NCBI RefSeq assembly: GCF_023276375.1 | Contig: NZ_JALLPK010000001.1 | Span: 1,426,001 to 1,490,000 of the forward strand | Length of the DNA stretch: 64,000 nucleotides | Direction: 5' to 3' | Source: Halocatena marina | Lineage (GTDB): Archaea; Halobacteriota; Halobacteria; Halobacteriales; Haloarculaceae | Made by a program: the position numbers and the translations under genes | Shown here: positions 51,412 to 60,446 of the stretch, piece after piece | How the letters are laid out: every line of letters starts with the position of its first letter | Position numbering within the stretch: position 1 is the first letter of the stretch | Notes under the pieces: generated by a model | The model's database searches: none | What the model was told of the DNA's origin: nothing | Seen by the model: the letters and a program-made list of their open reading frames with translations, nothing else

Positions 51412-51999
51412 TAACCGCTATCTCAATCAAGTTCGTGTGTTCTGGACACTTTTCCAGAAACAATTTACAAAGCATCGAGATACAGTTCGTTAGTAGCAAC
51501 CATGCTGTGTCCGATGGAGACAACATGCAAAAGAGCTTCGCCAGCCAATGCATAATGTACTTTACTCTACTCTCAAAATAGATAATACAACAGCGAACAC
51601 AAAATCCCCAAAGCCAGCAGATAGAACAGCGCTACTAGTATATTTCGTTTTAGCGCCTTTGGCTTCATTCCAGGAAAAGTTAGAAAAGCGTGCTTCATTT
51701 TTCTCATTAAACTACCATACTGAGTCATGATACAATCCCATTCCCAAATTTTCTAACATTCATTTTATTTTGTCGTTGTAGACATAATTCCTGTATGCTC
51801 ATAGTCGATTACTACTGGACATGGACTCTCCTATTATAGCTGTATACATAGGTATGCGCTCGTAGTGGAGACCTCAATCAGTGGTTAGTTCTATTTAACG
51901 AGGAGCGTAATCGTACGACGAGAGTGCCATTCGACTTCTTTGAGTCGATTGCAGTTCTGAATTTTCTCTCAGACTCACAGAAGCACTCAACTATCGATG
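51412..51999. other. AT-rich intergenic region before the polysaccharide locus
   Basis: About 590 bases with no supported gene. It marks the left edge of the glycan region. Confidence 0.35.
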
Positions 52000-52000
52000 G

Positions 52001-52009
52001 TGTATAAGT
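52001..52009 (+). promoter_or_regulatory. TATA box of the GT4 gene
   Basis: GTATAAGT centred near 52005, 28 bases before the ATG at 52033. Leaderless. Confidence 0.5.
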
Positions 52010-52032
52010 CAGTCGAATTGGTTGTTCTGGCT

Positions 52033-53220
52033 ATGAAGATTGCGTACGTTCTCTCCCAGAACAAGGGAGGACTCCCGCACTACGCTGCGGAACTCGCGAA
52101 TGCTGTTTCTCACCATGCTGACGTCACCGTGTTCAAACCGGCAGAAACGACTGCCGATGATATTTTCTCAGACGACATTGAGACGGTCGATGCATTTGGG
52201 ACCATGAACATCTCTATCCCAGATATGTATACGCTCAATTTCGATATTGCAAACAACGTGCGAGGACTGTTTTCTTACCGCAACCTGAAACGCATCCAGG
52301 AGTTCGATCCAGACGTTATTCACGATCCGACTGACTTCTTTCCACAAGTCAAGTTTTTCACGAAAGTCCACAATTTAGATGATAATTATCCGTTCGTTGT
52401 GACGTATCACGAAGTTCCACCACCGGTGACCTCACTATCGAATCCCCTCGGAGCAGCTGAGGAACTCCTCAACGTCGCAATTCCAGACGCTCGTCTCGAC
52501 CAAATCATCGTTCACAGCGATCAGCAGCAGACAGCATTCACTCGCCGACTCCGACGCCTTAGTGGTATTGACGTCATTCCACACGGCGTTTACGAATTCT
52601 TCACTAAGCACGACTATCAGCAGCATCCAGAAGAACCGCACACGCTCGTCTTTTTCGGGAACATATTCCCAGGAAAGGGTCTCGACGTGCTGGCCGAGGC
52701 AATCGAAATTGTGTCTCAAGAAATCCCCGGAGTGACGCTCCTCATTGCTGGTGACGGTCGACTCTCAGCAAAAACAAAACGAATTATCGAGGAGCAGAGT
52801 GAACACTTCGAAGTTCACAACTACTTCATCCCGAACGAGACCGTAGGCGAATTCTTCTCGCGGGCCGCACTCGTCGTATTACCGTACCAAGAAACAAACG
52901 GCGATGGAACAAAAGGGCACAGCGGTGCGCTTTCGACAGCTCACGCCTTCGGGAAGCCTGTCGTGGCCACTTCGATTGGTGACTTTCCGGCACAGGTCGG
53001 TGAAACTGGTTCTGGGCTCGTTGTCCCGCCGGACGACCCCGAATCGCTTGCAGACGCGATCATCGAACTTCTCGAAGATGACGAACGACGGGTCGAAATG
53101 GCTGCCAACAGCACACACCAAGCAGAGCGTCTGTCGTGGAAGAACATTGCCAAGCGCCATATTGAGGTTTATGAACGGGCTATCGACGAATTCCACACCA
53201 CTCAAACGGTCGGCCAGTAG
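52033..53220 (+). CDS. Family 4 glycosyltransferase
   Basis: 395 residues from MKIAYVLSQNKGGL, two Rossmann-like domains (GT-B). N-terminal sugar-acceptor half with YVLSQNKGGLPHYAAELANAV; C-terminal donor half with VFFGNIFPGKGLDVLAEAIEIV, LLIAGDGRLSA, and the E-x7-E-like LPYQETNGDGTKGHSGALSTAHAFGKPVVATSIGDFP. It retains a glycosyl bond using a nucleotide sugar to build a surface glycan. The start is set by a TATA element 28 bases upstream. It lies 88 bases before the sulfatase gene on the same strand. Confidence 0.9.
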   Translation: MKIAYVLSQNKGGLPHYAAELANAVSHHADVTVFKPAETTADDIFSDDIETVDAFGTMNISIPDMYTLNFDIANNVRGLFSYRNLKRIQEFDPDVIHDPTDFFPQVKFFTKVHNLDDNYPFVVTYHEVPPPVTSLSNPLGAAEELLNVAIPDARLDQIIVHSDQQQTAFTRRLRRLSGIDVIPHGVYEFFTKHDYQQHPEEPHTLVFFGNIFPGKGLDVLAEAIEIVSQEIPGVTLLIAGDGRLSAKTKRIIEEQSEHFEVHNYFIPNETVGEFFSRAALVVLPYQETNGDGTKGHSGALSTAHAFGKPVVATSIGDFPAQVGETGSGLVVPPDDPESLADAIIELLEDDERRVEMAANSTHQAERLSWKNIAKRHIEVYERAIDEFHTTQTVGQ

Positions 53221-53308
53221 CACGTCAACAGTTCGTACAATCTCCAGAGAGCTGCTATCGTCCGTTGAATGCGTCAATAGTTGAGTAGTGGGGGATAGAT
53301 CTTAGTGT

Positions 53309-54571
53309 ATGCAATCGACGCTCTCGGAGGGAGCACAACCTCCACTGTCAGCTCTTTCGTCAACTGATGCTGTCAACAACGTTGTTATCTTCATTTCTGA
53401 TGCGCTCCGATACGATTCGCTCCCGGAGAAGATAAGAGAGAAAGGTGTAACCGCAAAGGCGGTCGCTGCTAGCACCTTCACGGCGAACGCACTTCCCTCA
53501 ATCACGAGCGGTCAGTATCCGGCAACGCACAAGGTCTGGCGCTTTCAAGAAGATCGTCTCGCATCCGAACCAGCCATCTTCAGCTCAGAAGAGTATGACA
53601 TCGGATTCAATGCAGAGACGGTCTGGCTTATCGATGAATCTGCAAAGAAACCACCGTTGCGATGGAACCACCAGACTGAAGAACAGACGATTCGGGAGCT
53701 TGATCCTCCATTCGTTCATTTCATTCACGATGTTGGCCCGCACGCTCCCTATGGGTACGATAATACGGTGTGGGACTCGACAGAATCGTTCTTCAGCGCC
53801 TATCCAGAACCAGAGACCCTCCGAAAACTGTACGCCAAAGACTGTGAGAACTCGGCGGAACGGTTCCTCTCTGTACTCGAATACCTTCGGGAAGAGGGGC
53901 TGCTCGATGAGACGCTGGTAGTCTACACCTCCGATCACGGGCAGTGTCTCGGTGAGACGCATCACGGCGGACAGTTCGGCCACGTTGATCCGATGTGTCC
54001 CGAATTGGTGTACATTCCAATCACCTTCATCGGTGCTGGGCTTCCAGCGGGACAGGACTACGACGGTCTCCTCTCTAGCGTCGACATCGCTCCCACCGTA
54101 CTCGCTGCGCAGGGCCGTCAAATCCCGCACGACATGGACGGGCAACAAGTCTGGACCGTTGGCCCATCTGCAGACAGGACTGCCAGATGTGATGTCTGGG
54201 CGCACAAGAACGTCGACATCGCTGGACGGACGATCACGTTGAACGCATACGCTGCAACGGGACTCTGGGATCAGTACGGCGGACAGGTACTCCAGCGTCG
54301 ATCACGCCTCCAGCGGTCTGGATACGTCGCAGAGAAATTACTTCGGGGCACTCAGAGTCCAGTCTGGCGTCCCAACACGTCACTTGGTGCCATCCTCGGG
54401 CTGCTGTCCACGTACGGCCGAAACGAGATCACGTATGGTGCTCCTCGGATCTCGATGTCAGATGCACAATCCTCGTTCCCGAATCGATTCTCTGAAGCGA
54501 TCGAACACGAAGCCACACCAGATAATGATGAATTAGCAGAAAAACTCGCTGATCTCGGATATCTCTCGTGA
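53309..54571 (+). CDS. Sulfatase/phosphoesterase of the alkaline phosphatase superfamily
   Basis: 420 residues. Metal-binding motif VVIFISDALRYDSL (Asp), nucleophile region STFTANALPSITSGQYPATH with Thr or Ser rather than Cys, and the metal ligands in VYTSDHGQCLGE (Asp, His) and HHGGQFGHVDPMCPEL. No signal peptide is seen, so it is probably cytoplasmic or membrane-associated. It could hydrolyse or transfer sulfate or phosphate groups on glycan precursors. Similar proteins are common in haloarchaeal EPS or N-glycan loci. Activity and substrate unproven. Confidence 0.85.
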   Translation: MQSTLSEGAQPPLSALSSTDAVNNVVIFISDALRYDSLPEKIREKGVTAKAVAASTFTANALPSITSGQYPATHKVWRFQEDRLASEPAIFSSEEYDIGFNAETVWLIDESAKKPPLRWNHQTEEQTIRELDPPFVHFIHDVGPHAPYGYDNTVWDSTESFFSAYPEPETLRKLYAKDCENSAERFLSVLEYLREEGLLDETLVVYTSDHGQCLGETHHGGQFGHVDPMCPELVYIPITFIGAGLPAGQDYDGLLSSVDIAPTVLAAQGRQIPHDMDGQQVWTVGPSADRTARCDVWAHKNVDIAGRTITLNAYAATGLWDQYGGQVLQRRSRLQRSGYVAEKLLRGTQSPVWRPNTSLGAILGLLSTYGRNEITYGAPRISMSDAQSSFPNRFSEAIEHEATPDNDELAEKLADLGYLS

Positions 54572-54675
54572 TCCGAGTCACGACAGGATGTCGAGCACTA
54601 CGACGATGACTGTGCAGCTGCAGATCAGGACAGAGAGTGCGATTGCTCCTTGCATCAGCACGACGTAACGAGCTA

Positions 54676-54686
54676 ATATTTATACT
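54676..54686 (+). promoter_or_regulatory. TATA box between sulfatase and flippase genes
   Basis: ATATTTATAC centred near 54681, 30 bases before the ATG of a 49-codon frame at 54711. It may drive that small gene and/or the flippase gene. Confidence 0.45.
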
Positions 54687-54710
54687 CAACTCTTGTGCAG
54701 TACTACGACA

Positions 54711-54860
54711 ATGAAGGATATCTCCGACTCTGTATCGTTTCGGAATCTTCCACGTGAGAGAGAACATAGGTACGTACGACACAGGCAACTCACAGAGCAG
54801 GATTTCGAGACGTCACGCTCAGAAAAGACACACCGTTCACCGAGACGTGAGCGTGTCTGA
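54711..54860 (+). CDS. Possible small basic protein
   Basis: A 49-codon frame MKDISDSVSFRNLPRERE... ending with SPRRERV, right behind a TATA box at the leaderless distance. It is rich in Arg/Glu/His. A neighbouring frame carries on (YRERRVLNSLKRYPLF), so this may also be a relic of a slightly longer gene with a frameshift. It is included because of the promoter geometry; the protein is not recognised. Confidence 0.3.
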   Translation: MKDISDSVSFRNLPREREHRYVRHRQLTEQDFETSRSEKTHRSPRRERV

Positions 54861-54950
54861 GTACCGAGAGCGTCGTGTGTTGAACTCACTAAAGAGATAT
54901 CCGCTGTTCATCGAACAGAAAAGCGAGTGTTTGCTGACCACACAGATGCC

Positions 54951-56393
54951 ATGAGCTATACGAAGATACTCCGGTCATCGATCGGAACGTTTGCCACGAG
55001 GATCGGGCTGTCAGTAGCGATCTTCCTCGGCGTGTTCTATCTCGCGGCAGCGACGGAGCCGTTGGTACTCGGAATCTATTCGTTGTTCGTCGCTGTCGTC
55101 CGAGTACTCGACCTCCTGACAAATCTCGGAATCGTCGAAGCGGCACAGAAACGAATCAGCGAAGGAACCGAACGAGCGGAGTTTTTCACTGCGGCACTGT
55201 TGGTTCGTCTCGGACTGTTCGCTCCCGTTGGTATCATCGTCATCATCTTCCATCAGCAGATCGCAGCGTACGTCGGTCGGGATTTGGTAGTGCCATTTTT
55301 GCTCGCGGGCGCATTTTGCTATCTCATTCGGAAGGCAATCGAAGCGGGATTGATCGGAAAAAAGAACGTTGCACAGGCTGGCTTGCTCCAGTTCGTATTC
55401 GCCGCTGGGCAGTTGATGTCGTGGATTGTCCTCGTATCGCTGGACTACGGACTGGTCGGTGTTCTCTCTGGATACGTCATCGGTCAACTGCTCGCCATTG
55501 GAGTGGGAGTAGTGTTGAATACGCTGCGATTGACACGTCCGACCAAACGTCACTTTCGGAGCCTCTTTCAGTTCGCAAAGTACGGCTGGGTTGGGGCTGT
55601 AACTACACAATCGTGGGTTTGGACCGATACACTCATCCTCGGATTGTTTGTTGTGCCCGCCTTCATTGGCGTCTACGAGCTTAGCTGGCAGATAACTGGC
55701 GTGCTCTTCTTGCTCGCCTCAGCGATCGGCTCAACCTTGTTCGCCAACGTCAGCGAACTCTCGGCTCAAGACGAAACCGAACAGATAACCGATCTGCTCG
55801 AACGCTCGCTCGTCTACACCGGTATTATGGCGATTCCAGGACTCGTTGGCGGTATCATCTTCGCCGAGTCACTGTTAGCCATCTTCGGAGAGGAGTATCG
55901 TATCGGAGCGACCGTCGTTGCTGTCCTTATTCTTGCGCGTGTGTTCCACAGCTACGAAATCGTCTTCGGTAAGGTAATCAACGCACTCGATCGGCCTGAT
56001 CTGATGTTCAGATCGAACGTTGTCTTTATCCTTCTCAACATCGTCTTGAACGTTCTCGCTATTGCGACCGTGGGCTGGATTGGCGCTGCACTCGCCACGT
56101 CAGGGGCAATGATACTCAAGACGGGACTGACATACCGATACATCCGCTCGATACTCTCGTTTACCGTTCCAGTCACAGAAATCCTGTTAGAAGTGATTTC
56201 AGCGCTAATTATGGGGCTTTGTCTGTGGTTTCTCATTCCTGTCTCGCTCGCGTCCCTTCCTGTGCTCGAAATAGCGTTGCTCATCGGTTTGGGTGGAGCA
56301 ATTTACGCCGTCTCACTACTCGTACTCGTCGAGAGGATTCGAATCGCAACAGCGCGTGTATTCCGGACCCTCCTCGTGAGTATCGATCGCTGA
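54951..56393 (+). CDS. Wzx/MurJ-type flippase (polysaccharide transporter)
   Basis: 480 residues with ~13 predicted membrane helices, starting MSYTKILRSSIGTFATRIGLSVAIFLGVF. The MOP-superfamily pattern shows in VLGIYSLFVAVVRVLDLLTNLGIVEAAQKRISEG, then SLFQFAKYGWVGAVTTQSWVWTDTLIL, and EEYRIGATVVAVLILARVFHSYEIVFGKVINAL. It should flip lipid-linked oligosaccharide across the membrane. It is convergent with the ATP-grasp gene (20-base gap). It fits with the GT4, GT2 and deacetylase genes as part of a surface polysaccharide machine. Confidence 0.9.
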   Translation: MSYTKILRSSIGTFATRIGLSVAIFLGVFYLAAATEPLVLGIYSLFVAVVRVLDLLTNLGIVEAAQKRISEGTERAEFFTAALLVRLGLFAPVGIIVIIFHQQIAAYVGRDLVVPFLLAGAFCYLIRKAIEAGLIGKKNVAQAGLLQFVFAAGQLMSWIVLVSLDYGLVGVLSGYVIGQLLAIGVGVVLNTLRLTRPTKRHFRSLFQFAKYGWVGAVTTQSWVWTDTLILGLFVVPAFIGVYELSWQITGVLFLLASAIGSTLFANVSELSAQDETEQITDLLERSLVYTGIMAIPGLVGGIIFAESLLAIFGEEYRIGATVVAVLILARVFHSYEIVFGKVINALDRPDLMFRSNVVFILLNIVLNVLAIATVGWIGAALATSGAMILKTGLTYRYIRSILSFTVPVTEILLEVISALIMGLCLWFLIPVSLASLPVLEIALLIGLGGAIYAVSLLVLVERIRIATARVFRTLLVSIDR

Positions 56394-56413
56394 GAACAGG
56401 ACTGTTCGTCGAA

Positions 56414-57667
56414 TCATTCGCCAGCGACTTGGCCTGTTGAACGACCACCAATTGGTAGTTGATTGAGAACGCCACGGGCGAACGGACCGGGATCGTCGAG
56501 ATGAATGTAATCGAAGTGTGGGTGGTCATAACACGAAGAGAGCACGTCCCATAGCGCCCGCCGGAATCGTGGCCGTTCGACGAGAGGATATTCGTCTCGA
56601 AGAACGCTCCAGAGATACTGCAGCTCACCGATCAGAAGGTGGTTTCCGGTTCCGACGTCGTAATCTGGATCGATGCGATCTGCGTTGTTGGTCGCCAGCA
56701 GCCAGTGGGCGTACGGAAAATCAGCCCCCGCGAGTACGTCCATCTCGAGCGACGCCCAGACGCGCGGATTGATCTCGGTGAACTTGTACTCGCCTGATTC
56801 GGGATCTCGGAGGAACTGGACCGAGGCGAGACCGTGCCAATCGAGATGTTCGAGCAACGTCCGCCCGAGTTCTTCGATGTGAGGATCACGCATTGTTTCA
56901 CGAAAAACACTCGCACCGCCAGCGTACGTCGTTCCCCTTACTTGGCGCTTTTGGCACGTCAACACAGAATTGCCATCGTCACAGAGCCCTCTGAAGCCGT
57001 ATTCAGTTCGCGTATCCCGAATGAATTCTTGCACGATTGGAATGTGGTCTGGGATATGACTGTCGCTTTTGTGCATCTCTGCTTGAATCGTTTCCAGATC
57101 CGGTTCGGTGTTCGGTGGGATGTACACCGGGTCCATTTTCCCCTCGCAGTCGCTCGGGGAGAGTGAGCTCACGTAGTCACTCGTAAGGATCGAGTACCGG
57201 GGCTTGACGATCAGTTCACGATCCCAGTCCTCGACATCCTCAAACGACCACGTTTCCGGAGTCGGTATGCCTGCTGCTCTGGCAGCGTCGGCCATTCGAA
57301 GACTATCGTGTACGATTCTAACGTTCTCGAACGAAGGCCAAAGAGGGACGACGTGTTCCTCGAATTCGGCTTGGTATTTCGAAAGTACGTAACTGTCCAT
57401 CTCTCGATGTGGGATAATCGTGTGCACGTCCGTCCGCTCCGCAGCTGATAGTAGGCCGTCTTTGTACGCAATCAGATCGTCGTAGGGCGACGGAACAATG
57501 ATCGTTTCATCGCAGTACCGAGACGCGAATGCTGGCCTGTCTCGGTGTTCTGAAATGGCGATGGTTCGAATATCGTGCTTGCCGAGCGACCGTACGCACG
57601 AAATACTGCTTCCAGAATCGTTGACCGGGAGGAGAATCGATTGATCGTCCGCTTTTTGTTCGGGCAT
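56414..57667 (-). CDS. ATP-grasp enzyme (carbamoyl-phosphate-synthase-like)
   Basis: 417 residues. N-terminal Rossmann part (ILLPVNDSGSSISCVRSLGKHDIRTIAIS) and ATP-grasp part with MADAARAAGIPTPETWSFED, LIVKPRYSILTSD, PIVQEFIRDTRTEYGFRGL and FTEINPRVWASLEMDVLAGADFPYAHWLL (metal Glu, Asn). Such enzymes form an amide or ester bond with ATP and are common in EPS loci. The substrate could be a sugar-acid, amino-sugar or amino acid. A TATA box is 26 bases upstream of the ATG, indicating a separate promoter from the downstream-strand operon. Confidence 0.85.
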   Translation of the reverse strand: MPEQKADDQSILLPVNDSGSSISCVRSLGKHDIRTIAISEHRDRPAFASRYCDETIIVPSPYDDLIAYKDGLLSAAERTDVHTIIPHREMDSYVLSKYQAEFEEHVVPLWPSFENVRIVHDSLRMADAARAAGIPTPETWSFEDVEDWDRELIVKPRYSILTSDYVSSLSPSDCEGKMDPVYIPPNTEPDLETIQAEMHKSDSHIPDHIPIVQEFIRDTRTEYGFRGLCDDGNSVLTCQKRQVRGTTYAGGASVFRETMRDPHIEELGRTLLEHLDWHGLASVQFLRDPESGEYKFTEINPRVWASLEMDVLAGADFPYAHWLLATNNADRIDPDYDVGTGNHLLIGELQYLWSVLRDEYPLVERPRFRRALWDVLSSCYDHPHFDYIHLDDPGPFARGVLNQLPIGGRSTGQVAGE

Positions 57668-57687
57668 GATGTGTGGTGATATTGTAA

Positions 57688-57698
57688 CTATATAACTA
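57688..57698 (-). promoter_or_regulatory. TATA box of the ATP-grasp gene
   Basis: Minus-strand AGTTATATAG centred near 57693, 26 bases before the ATG at 57667. Leaderless. Confidence 0.5.
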
Positions 57699-57850
57699 TG
57701 CAGTCGATACAGCTCACAACAATATTGGTTTCTGACGTTTCAACATGTGCAAGAGTGAATAAAGCATCGGACGAAACGGGCCTTCGTCCAAACGAATTGA
57801 GAGGCGTGGGAGCTCATTCGTGATCAACCTCGTGGAGAGACGGGATGGGA

Positions 57851-58666
57851 TTATCGACTGGCATGGATGAAATAGACGCCGGATCGACGGGTCGTCGGCT
57901 CGCCAAGCTGTGTGAGCGAAAAACCTGACGTGGTGAGAAACGCCTCGATCTCCTCGGCTGTCGTATCGTATCGATCACATTTGTCCGGGTGGACTTCGAG
58001 GAAGATGGAGCGAACGCCATCGAGTACGCCACGCAACCCGCTCAAGACGGCTAATTCAGCCCCCTGTACATCGATTTTGACGATATCAGGCGGCGCGTAC
58101 TCTGTTTTATCGACCAGCGTATCTCCTCGTCTCGTTTCAACTGTGGGGCCGGTTCCATCCGATGAGAGATAGTGATGACCAGCGCCCGCTTCCACGAACT
58201 CCGATGAAAGCGTACACGTCCCGTTCTCATTCGACAGAGCGAACGAAGCGATCTCCCAGCCCGTGAGCTCGTTCTGTTCGAGATTCATCCGGAGGCGGGA
58301 ACGATTTGTCGACTCTGGTTCGAACCCGACGACACAGCCTGTGGTCAGCGCGCTTGCAATAAAACACGTGTATGTCCCCACAGACGCGCCGATGTCCCAG
58401 ACCGTCTCGGCTCCACTCAGTTCAGAGAGGAGCGCCTCGATCACAGCTCGTTCGCCACCGAGATTCTTCGCCCGTCGGTATTCAGATCTCGTCGAGAGGT
58501 CGAACCGGACTGACTGTCCTGCGATCTCTGCATCCAACTCACCAATCGTCGCAACCCGAACCAGGCAGTATGCCGTATCGACCTTCCAATAGATCGCTCC
58601 GGCAATCGGGAGGACCCCATACCGGTCGGCGAGCCGAGAACCAACAGCAAGAAGTCGGTTTTTCAT
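57851..58666 (-). CDS. FkbM family methyltransferase
   Basis: 271 residues from MKNRLLAVG. SAM-binding motif TVWDIGASVGTYTCFIASAL, then VGFEPESTNRSRLRMNL, VDKTEYAPPDIVKIDVQGAELAVLSGL and SIFLEVHPDKCDRY, which is the FkbM pattern. It should O-methylate a glycan hydroxyl in the cytoplasm. Start MKNRLL is preferred over 58702. It lies 66 bases after the DHHA1-like gene at the end of a run of five minus-strand genes. Confidence 0.88.
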   Translation of the reverse strand: MKNRLLAVGSRLADRYGVLPIAGAIYWKVDTAYCLVRVATIGELDAEIAGQSVRFDLSTRSEYRRAKNLGGERAVIEALLSELSGAETVWDIGASVGTYTCFIASALTTGCVVGFEPESTNRSRLRMNLEQNELTGWEIASFALSNENGTCTLSSEFVEAGAGHHYLSSDGTGPTVETRRGDTLVDKTEYAPPDIVKIDVQGAELAVLSGLRGVLDGVRSIFLEVHPDKCDRYDTTAEEIEAFLTTSGFSLTQLGEPTTRRSGVYFIHASR

Positions 58667-58732
58667 AGCAAGTGTTTTCGGCGGGTCGTTTCGAGCATGC
58701 ACTCGTCGTTCACGGCTTGCCTCTGTTGTTGC

Positions 58733-59407
58733 TCACGGCTCATTCTCGGCCTCGACGCCGATCACACGAACCGTCTGTGATCGTGGTAACTCCGTTTTGA
58801 CGCGCTGGCAGGCTTCATCGAGCGGTGCTGTTGCTCCCCCGCCGGCCGCTAACCGGTCGTTACCACCCGCACCACCACCAGCCTGTTCGACGATTTCGTT
58901 TGCGATCTCATCCGCACTGAACGTACCGACCAGTGGGTCGCCGACCGCGACAGCAAACGAGGCATCACCGCGGGCAACTACGAGGGTAATTGCGTCCTCA
59001 TCCAGCGCACGTTTCGCGAACGCCCGAGCGTCGGGGAGTTCCCAGCGATCGAACGCAACACACAGGACGTTTGGCTCGCCGCCCGCTGTTAGCACATCGG
59101 TTTGGGAAGTCCACCATGCGTCGGCCCACCGTTCCCGAACGGCGTCACGTTCGCGGCGCAGGTCGCGGCGTTCCTCATCCAGTGCAGTGATCCGTTCGGG
59201 GAGTTTCGGTACCGTCGTATCAAGCTCTCTGGCTGCTTTCTTCGCGGCGTGTCGATCCTCCTGCTCGATAGTGTTCGTCGTGTTCGTCTCCCAATCACGG
59301 CTGACGGCGAGGCTTTCGCGGACCATTCGCTCGCGTCGCCGCCAGTAGACAGTCGTCCCAGCAAGCGCGACAATCGAGGCGAGGCCGATGAGTATTGTAT
59401 TATTCAT
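58733..59407 (-). CDS. Membrane-anchored coiled-coil protein with DHHA1 domain
   Basis: 224 residues. A single N-terminal helix (TILIGLASIVALAGTTVYW) is followed by a coiled coil (LPERITALDEERRDLRRERDAVRE). The C-terminal ~110 residues match the DHHA1 domain at the end of alanyl-tRNA synthetases (LPDARAFAKRALDEDAITLVV, FAVAVGDPLVGTFSADEIANEIVEQAGGGAGG, LDEACQRVKTEL). The coiled coil plus DHHA1 is exactly the C-Ala part of AlaRS, minus the aminoacylation and editing domains. The overlap of its start with the FemAB gene (ATGAATAA) puts it in the polysaccharide operon. Its role there is unknown. Confidence 0.82.
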   Translation of the reverse strand: MNNTILIGLASIVALAGTTVYWRRRERMVRESLAVSRDWETNTTNTIEQEDRHAAKKAARELDTTVPKLPERITALDEERRDLRRERDAVRERWADAWWTSQTDVLTAGGEPNVLCVAFDRWELPDARAFAKRALDEDAITLVVARGDASFAVAVGDPLVGTFSADEIANEIVEQAGGGAGGNDRLAAGGGATAPLDEACQRVKTELPRSQTVRVIGVEAENEP

Positions 59408-60446
59408 GGATTAGCTTTTTCAACGTCGGTCCCACAGAGGGATGAGTGATGAGCGGTGCGATGTACGGCGTGATAGTCGACAACCGGCCGTATCCGTCGA
59501 GTGACGCGCGGCCAGCCCGATGCGGCGGCGTAACGAAACTCGTGAGTGGATAGTCGAATCCACCGAACTGGGCTTTGAACCTGTGGACGCTCGAGCCACG
59601 ACGAGATCGGCCGAAATCAACGACCGATCGACTGGCCACACAGGCCCGCTTGATCGCTTCGACGTAGAGCAGATGGTTCGGTCGGTGGTCCCAGTGAGTG
59701 CGTTTCGAGGCGGGCGTCCAGACGATCGTCGTATCATCCCACTCGAACAGGAACACACCGGCGATTGTGTCCTCATCGTGCTGAGCGAGTAAGATCGCAA
59801 CAGACTCGCCGAACGCGTCCGCAAGCGAGGCAAAAAACTGCTTGGGAAACTGTGGACTCCCGAGCCGTTGCATCGTTTCGAGATAGAGTGGATAGAACGC
59901 GTCAACAGAGCCGTCGATCACGCTGACACCGTGATCGCGTGCAGTCCGCACACACCGGCGAACGTCCTTTTCGAAGACCGACTCCCAGAGCTCATCGAAC
60001 GGTCGGTCGAGTGACAACCGAATTGACGAGCCGGTCGGGACACCACCATAGCCAGCCGCGTTGTACCCACACACTCCGCTCCAACCGGTGTCCTTGATAA
60101 TACGCGTTTCATCTGCATCTTGCAGTGTTGAAAGCACCGCAACGTCCACAGCGTCGTCGATTAACGGAAAGCCGTACTCACAAAAGGGGTTGAGCACACT
60201 CTGTCCGAATCCTTCAGAGACGACGAATCCTGGCACAGCCGCGTGGACTGTTCCATCCTCATTATCAGTGTCGCCCTCGGTGAGGAGAACGTGTCGAGGT
60301 TCGTATTCGAATATCGTTTCGATGGTGTGTAGCCACTCTGCAGTGTGAAACACCGTTGCGTCCGGATGTGCCTCGACAAAGGTGTTCCACTCGGGGGTGT
60401 CTATGGGACACACCGCTTGTAGCGTGAGCGTGTTCGTCTCACTCAT
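59400..60446 (-). CDS. FemAB-type GNAT-fold acyltransferase (copy 1)
   Basis: 348 residues. FemAB-like double GNAT: WNTFVEAHPDATVFHTAEWLHTIE, YGGVPTGSSIRLSL, DVRRCVRTARDHGVSV, FASLADAFGESVAILLAQHDEDTIAGVFLFEWDDTTIVWTPAS, HLLYVEAIKRAC and RSRRGSSVHRFKAQFGG. Bacterial relatives add amino acids to peptidoglycan or act in exosortase/PEP-CTERM-associated EPS clusters. It overlaps the deacetylase gene upstream by four bases and the DHHA1-like gene downstream by eight, so the set is translationally coupled. Confidence 0.88.
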   Translation of the reverse strand: MSETNTLTLQAVCPIDTPEWNTFVEAHPDATVFHTAEWLHTIETIFEYEPRHVLLTEGDTDNEDGTVHAAVPGFVVSEGFGQSVLNPFCEYGFPLIDDAVDVAVLSTLQDADETRIIKDTGWSGVCGYNAAGYGGVPTGSSIRLSLDRPFDELWESVFEKDVRRCVRTARDHGVSVIDGSVDAFYPLYLETMQRLGSPQFPKQFFASLADAFGESVAILLAQHDEDTIAGVFLFEWDDTTIVWTPASKRTHWDHRPNHLLYVEAIKRACVASRSVVDFGRSRRGSSVHRFKAQFGGFDYPLTSFVTPPHRAGRASLDGYGRLSTITPYIAPLITHPSVGPTLKKLIHE

